Source: Fidelibacterota bacterium (GTDB lineage: Bacteria > Fidelibacterota > UBA2242). Taken from it: a stretch of DNA of 5,506 nucleotides. Each line of letters starts with the position of its first letter. The stretch's first letter is position 1. The position numbers and the translations under genes were made by a program. The notes beneath the pieces are model-generated. The model ran no database searches. It was not told the DNA's origin and saw nothing but the letters and a program-made list of their open reading frames with translations. Below, piece by piece: positions 5,050 to 5,506 of the stretch. Location: the NCBI GenBank assembly GCA_003645845.1, contig QNCV01000187.1, positions 1 through 5,506 of the forward strand. Reading direction: 5' to 3'.

Positions 5050-5506
5050 CAGGAACCCCAGCCCTCCCATTTCCGGCCGGTTTACAGCGGCAATCCCTAT
5101 CTGGCAATGAATTTTTACCTGACCGCCATTACTATCGATGATACAACGGTGGAGGCGGGTGATGAAATCGGAATTTTCGACGGCGATATCTGTGTCGGCG
5201 CCGGTGTTGTGACCGGCCCCATCGGGTCATATCTGGCCCTCGTCGCCGCCACCGACGATCCCACTACTTCCGAAAAAGACGGTTTTACGCCGGGGAATCC
5301 CATCAGTTACCGGCTCTGGGACGCTTCCGCTGCGCTTGAAATTGCACAGGTTGACACTATCTACGCATCGGGTCAGGGCTTTTTCCAGTCACAGGGCACC
5401 GTCGTTCTGGAGCTGCATGGCAAAACCCCCGGGACCGAACCCTCCCATTTTCAGCCGGTTTACAGCGGCAACCCCTATCTGGCTATGAATTTTTACCTGA
5501 CCGCTA
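4984..5506 (+). CDS. Secreted tandem-repeat protein with signal peptide (3' partial)
   Basis: The frame is open from ATG 4984 (alternative ATG 4987) to the right edge; 174 full codons are visible. The N-terminus M-M-K-N-I-H-R followed by F-L-I-F-L-F-L-L-N-V is a Sec signal peptide with a likely cleavage after T-V-A, before Q-E. After a short E-P-Q-P linker comes a full 119-residue repeat domain (residues 28-146, copy C), a seven-residue linker K-T-P-G-T-E-P, and the start of a second copy (D). The Gln/Glu-rich start and the repeat content suggest a periplasmic or exported surface protein; T9SS export is expected by analogy with the upstream gene but its C-terminus is not in view. It lies 16 bases after the upstream stop with no visible terminator, so co-transcription is likely. 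The domain's function is unknown. Further repeats probably follow beyond the edge. Confidence 0.88.
   Translation, partial: MMKNIHRFLIFLFLLNVSFTVAQEPQPSHFRPVYSGNPYLAMNFYLTAITIDDTTVEAGDEIGIFDGDICVGAGVVTGPIGSYLALVAATDDPTTSEKDGFTPGNPISYRLWDASAALEIAQVDTIYASGQGFFQSQGTVVLELHGKTPGTEPSHFQPVYSGNPYLAMNFYLTA
5065..5421 (+). repeat. 119-residue repeat domain, copy C
   Basis: Residues 28-146 of the second gene, S-H-F-R-P-V-Y-S-G-N-P-Y-L-A-M-N to L-E-L-H-G. It has the same length as copy A of the first gene, and 84 of 119 residues are identical without gaps. The blocks AGDEIGIFDGDICVG, TDDPTT, EKDGF and GNPISYRLWD are shared in full. Variation is concentrated in residues 21-30, 52-55 and 87-100 of the unit, which may be surface loops. 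Confidence 0.88.
5443..5506 (+). repeat. Repeat domain, copy D (cut by the window edge)
   Basis: The start of a second unit in tandem with copy C, at a period of 378 bases (126 residues: 119 plus a seven-residue linker). Including the preceding Pro codon, 62 of the 67 visible bases match copy C, and at protein level only R to Q differs in the visible stretch. The near-identity suggests recent duplication or gene conversion. Confidence 0.85.

Noticed and set aside
5115..5303. Minus-strand frame of 62 codons at the right end
   Set aside because: It is antisense to the repeat domain copy C, whose plus-strand translation is conserved with copy A.
3369..5506. Repeats considered as a mobile element or CRISPR-like array
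   Set aside because: The repeats are in-frame protein domains of 119 residues with protein-level conservation. There are no terminal inverted repeats, transposase or short spacer structure.

Overview
The window is almost entirely coding and holds two secreted-protein genes on the + strand, both cut by the window edges. The first fills bases 1-4967 and encodes at least 1,649 residues of a mosaic extracellular protein. It ends in a type IX secretion system (T9SS) type A C-terminal sorting domain with the QNYPNPFNPNT signature. The second starts at 4984 after a 16-base gap and runs off the right edge. Its visible part is a signal peptide followed by one complete and one partial copy of a 119-residue domain.

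The T9SS tail, the PYPNPFNP-like signature and the style of the repeated modules point to the Fibrobacterota-Chlorobiota-Bacteroidota (FCB) superphylum. Calditrichota, Ignavibacteriota, Marinimicrobia, Cloacimonadota or related uncultured lineages fit best. This is inferred from protein style only; no rRNA or other taxonomic marker is present.

Layout of the first protein, numbered from the ATG at base 18, which is probably not the true start: OB-fold-like module (1-85); beta-sandwich carbohydrate-binding-like module (94-296); two starch/glycogen-binding-like modules (300-403 and 416-519); LamG/concanavalin A-like module (525-726); Ig-like module (764-849); a 260-residue region of uncertain family (850-1111); repeat domain copy A (1118-1236); two tandem GWN...GYY(V/I)K modules (1244-1332 and 1334-1408); a Ser/Ala-rich linker; divergent repeat domain copy B (1430-1554); T9SS sorting domain (1560-1649). 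No catalytic module is visible, so any enzyme domain would lie upstream of the window.

The most notable feature is the 119-residue domain with the core GDEIGIFDGDICVG. It occurs in both genes: copy A in the first gene aligns without gaps to copy C in the second at 84 of 119 identical residues (hand count), and copy D follows C with a period of 126 residues. The short gap suggests co-transcription. A reasonable inference is that both products are surface or secreted proteins with related adhesive or ligand-binding modules, perhaps acting together on polysaccharide. No RNA gene, CRISPR array, insertion sequence or convincing terminator was seen.
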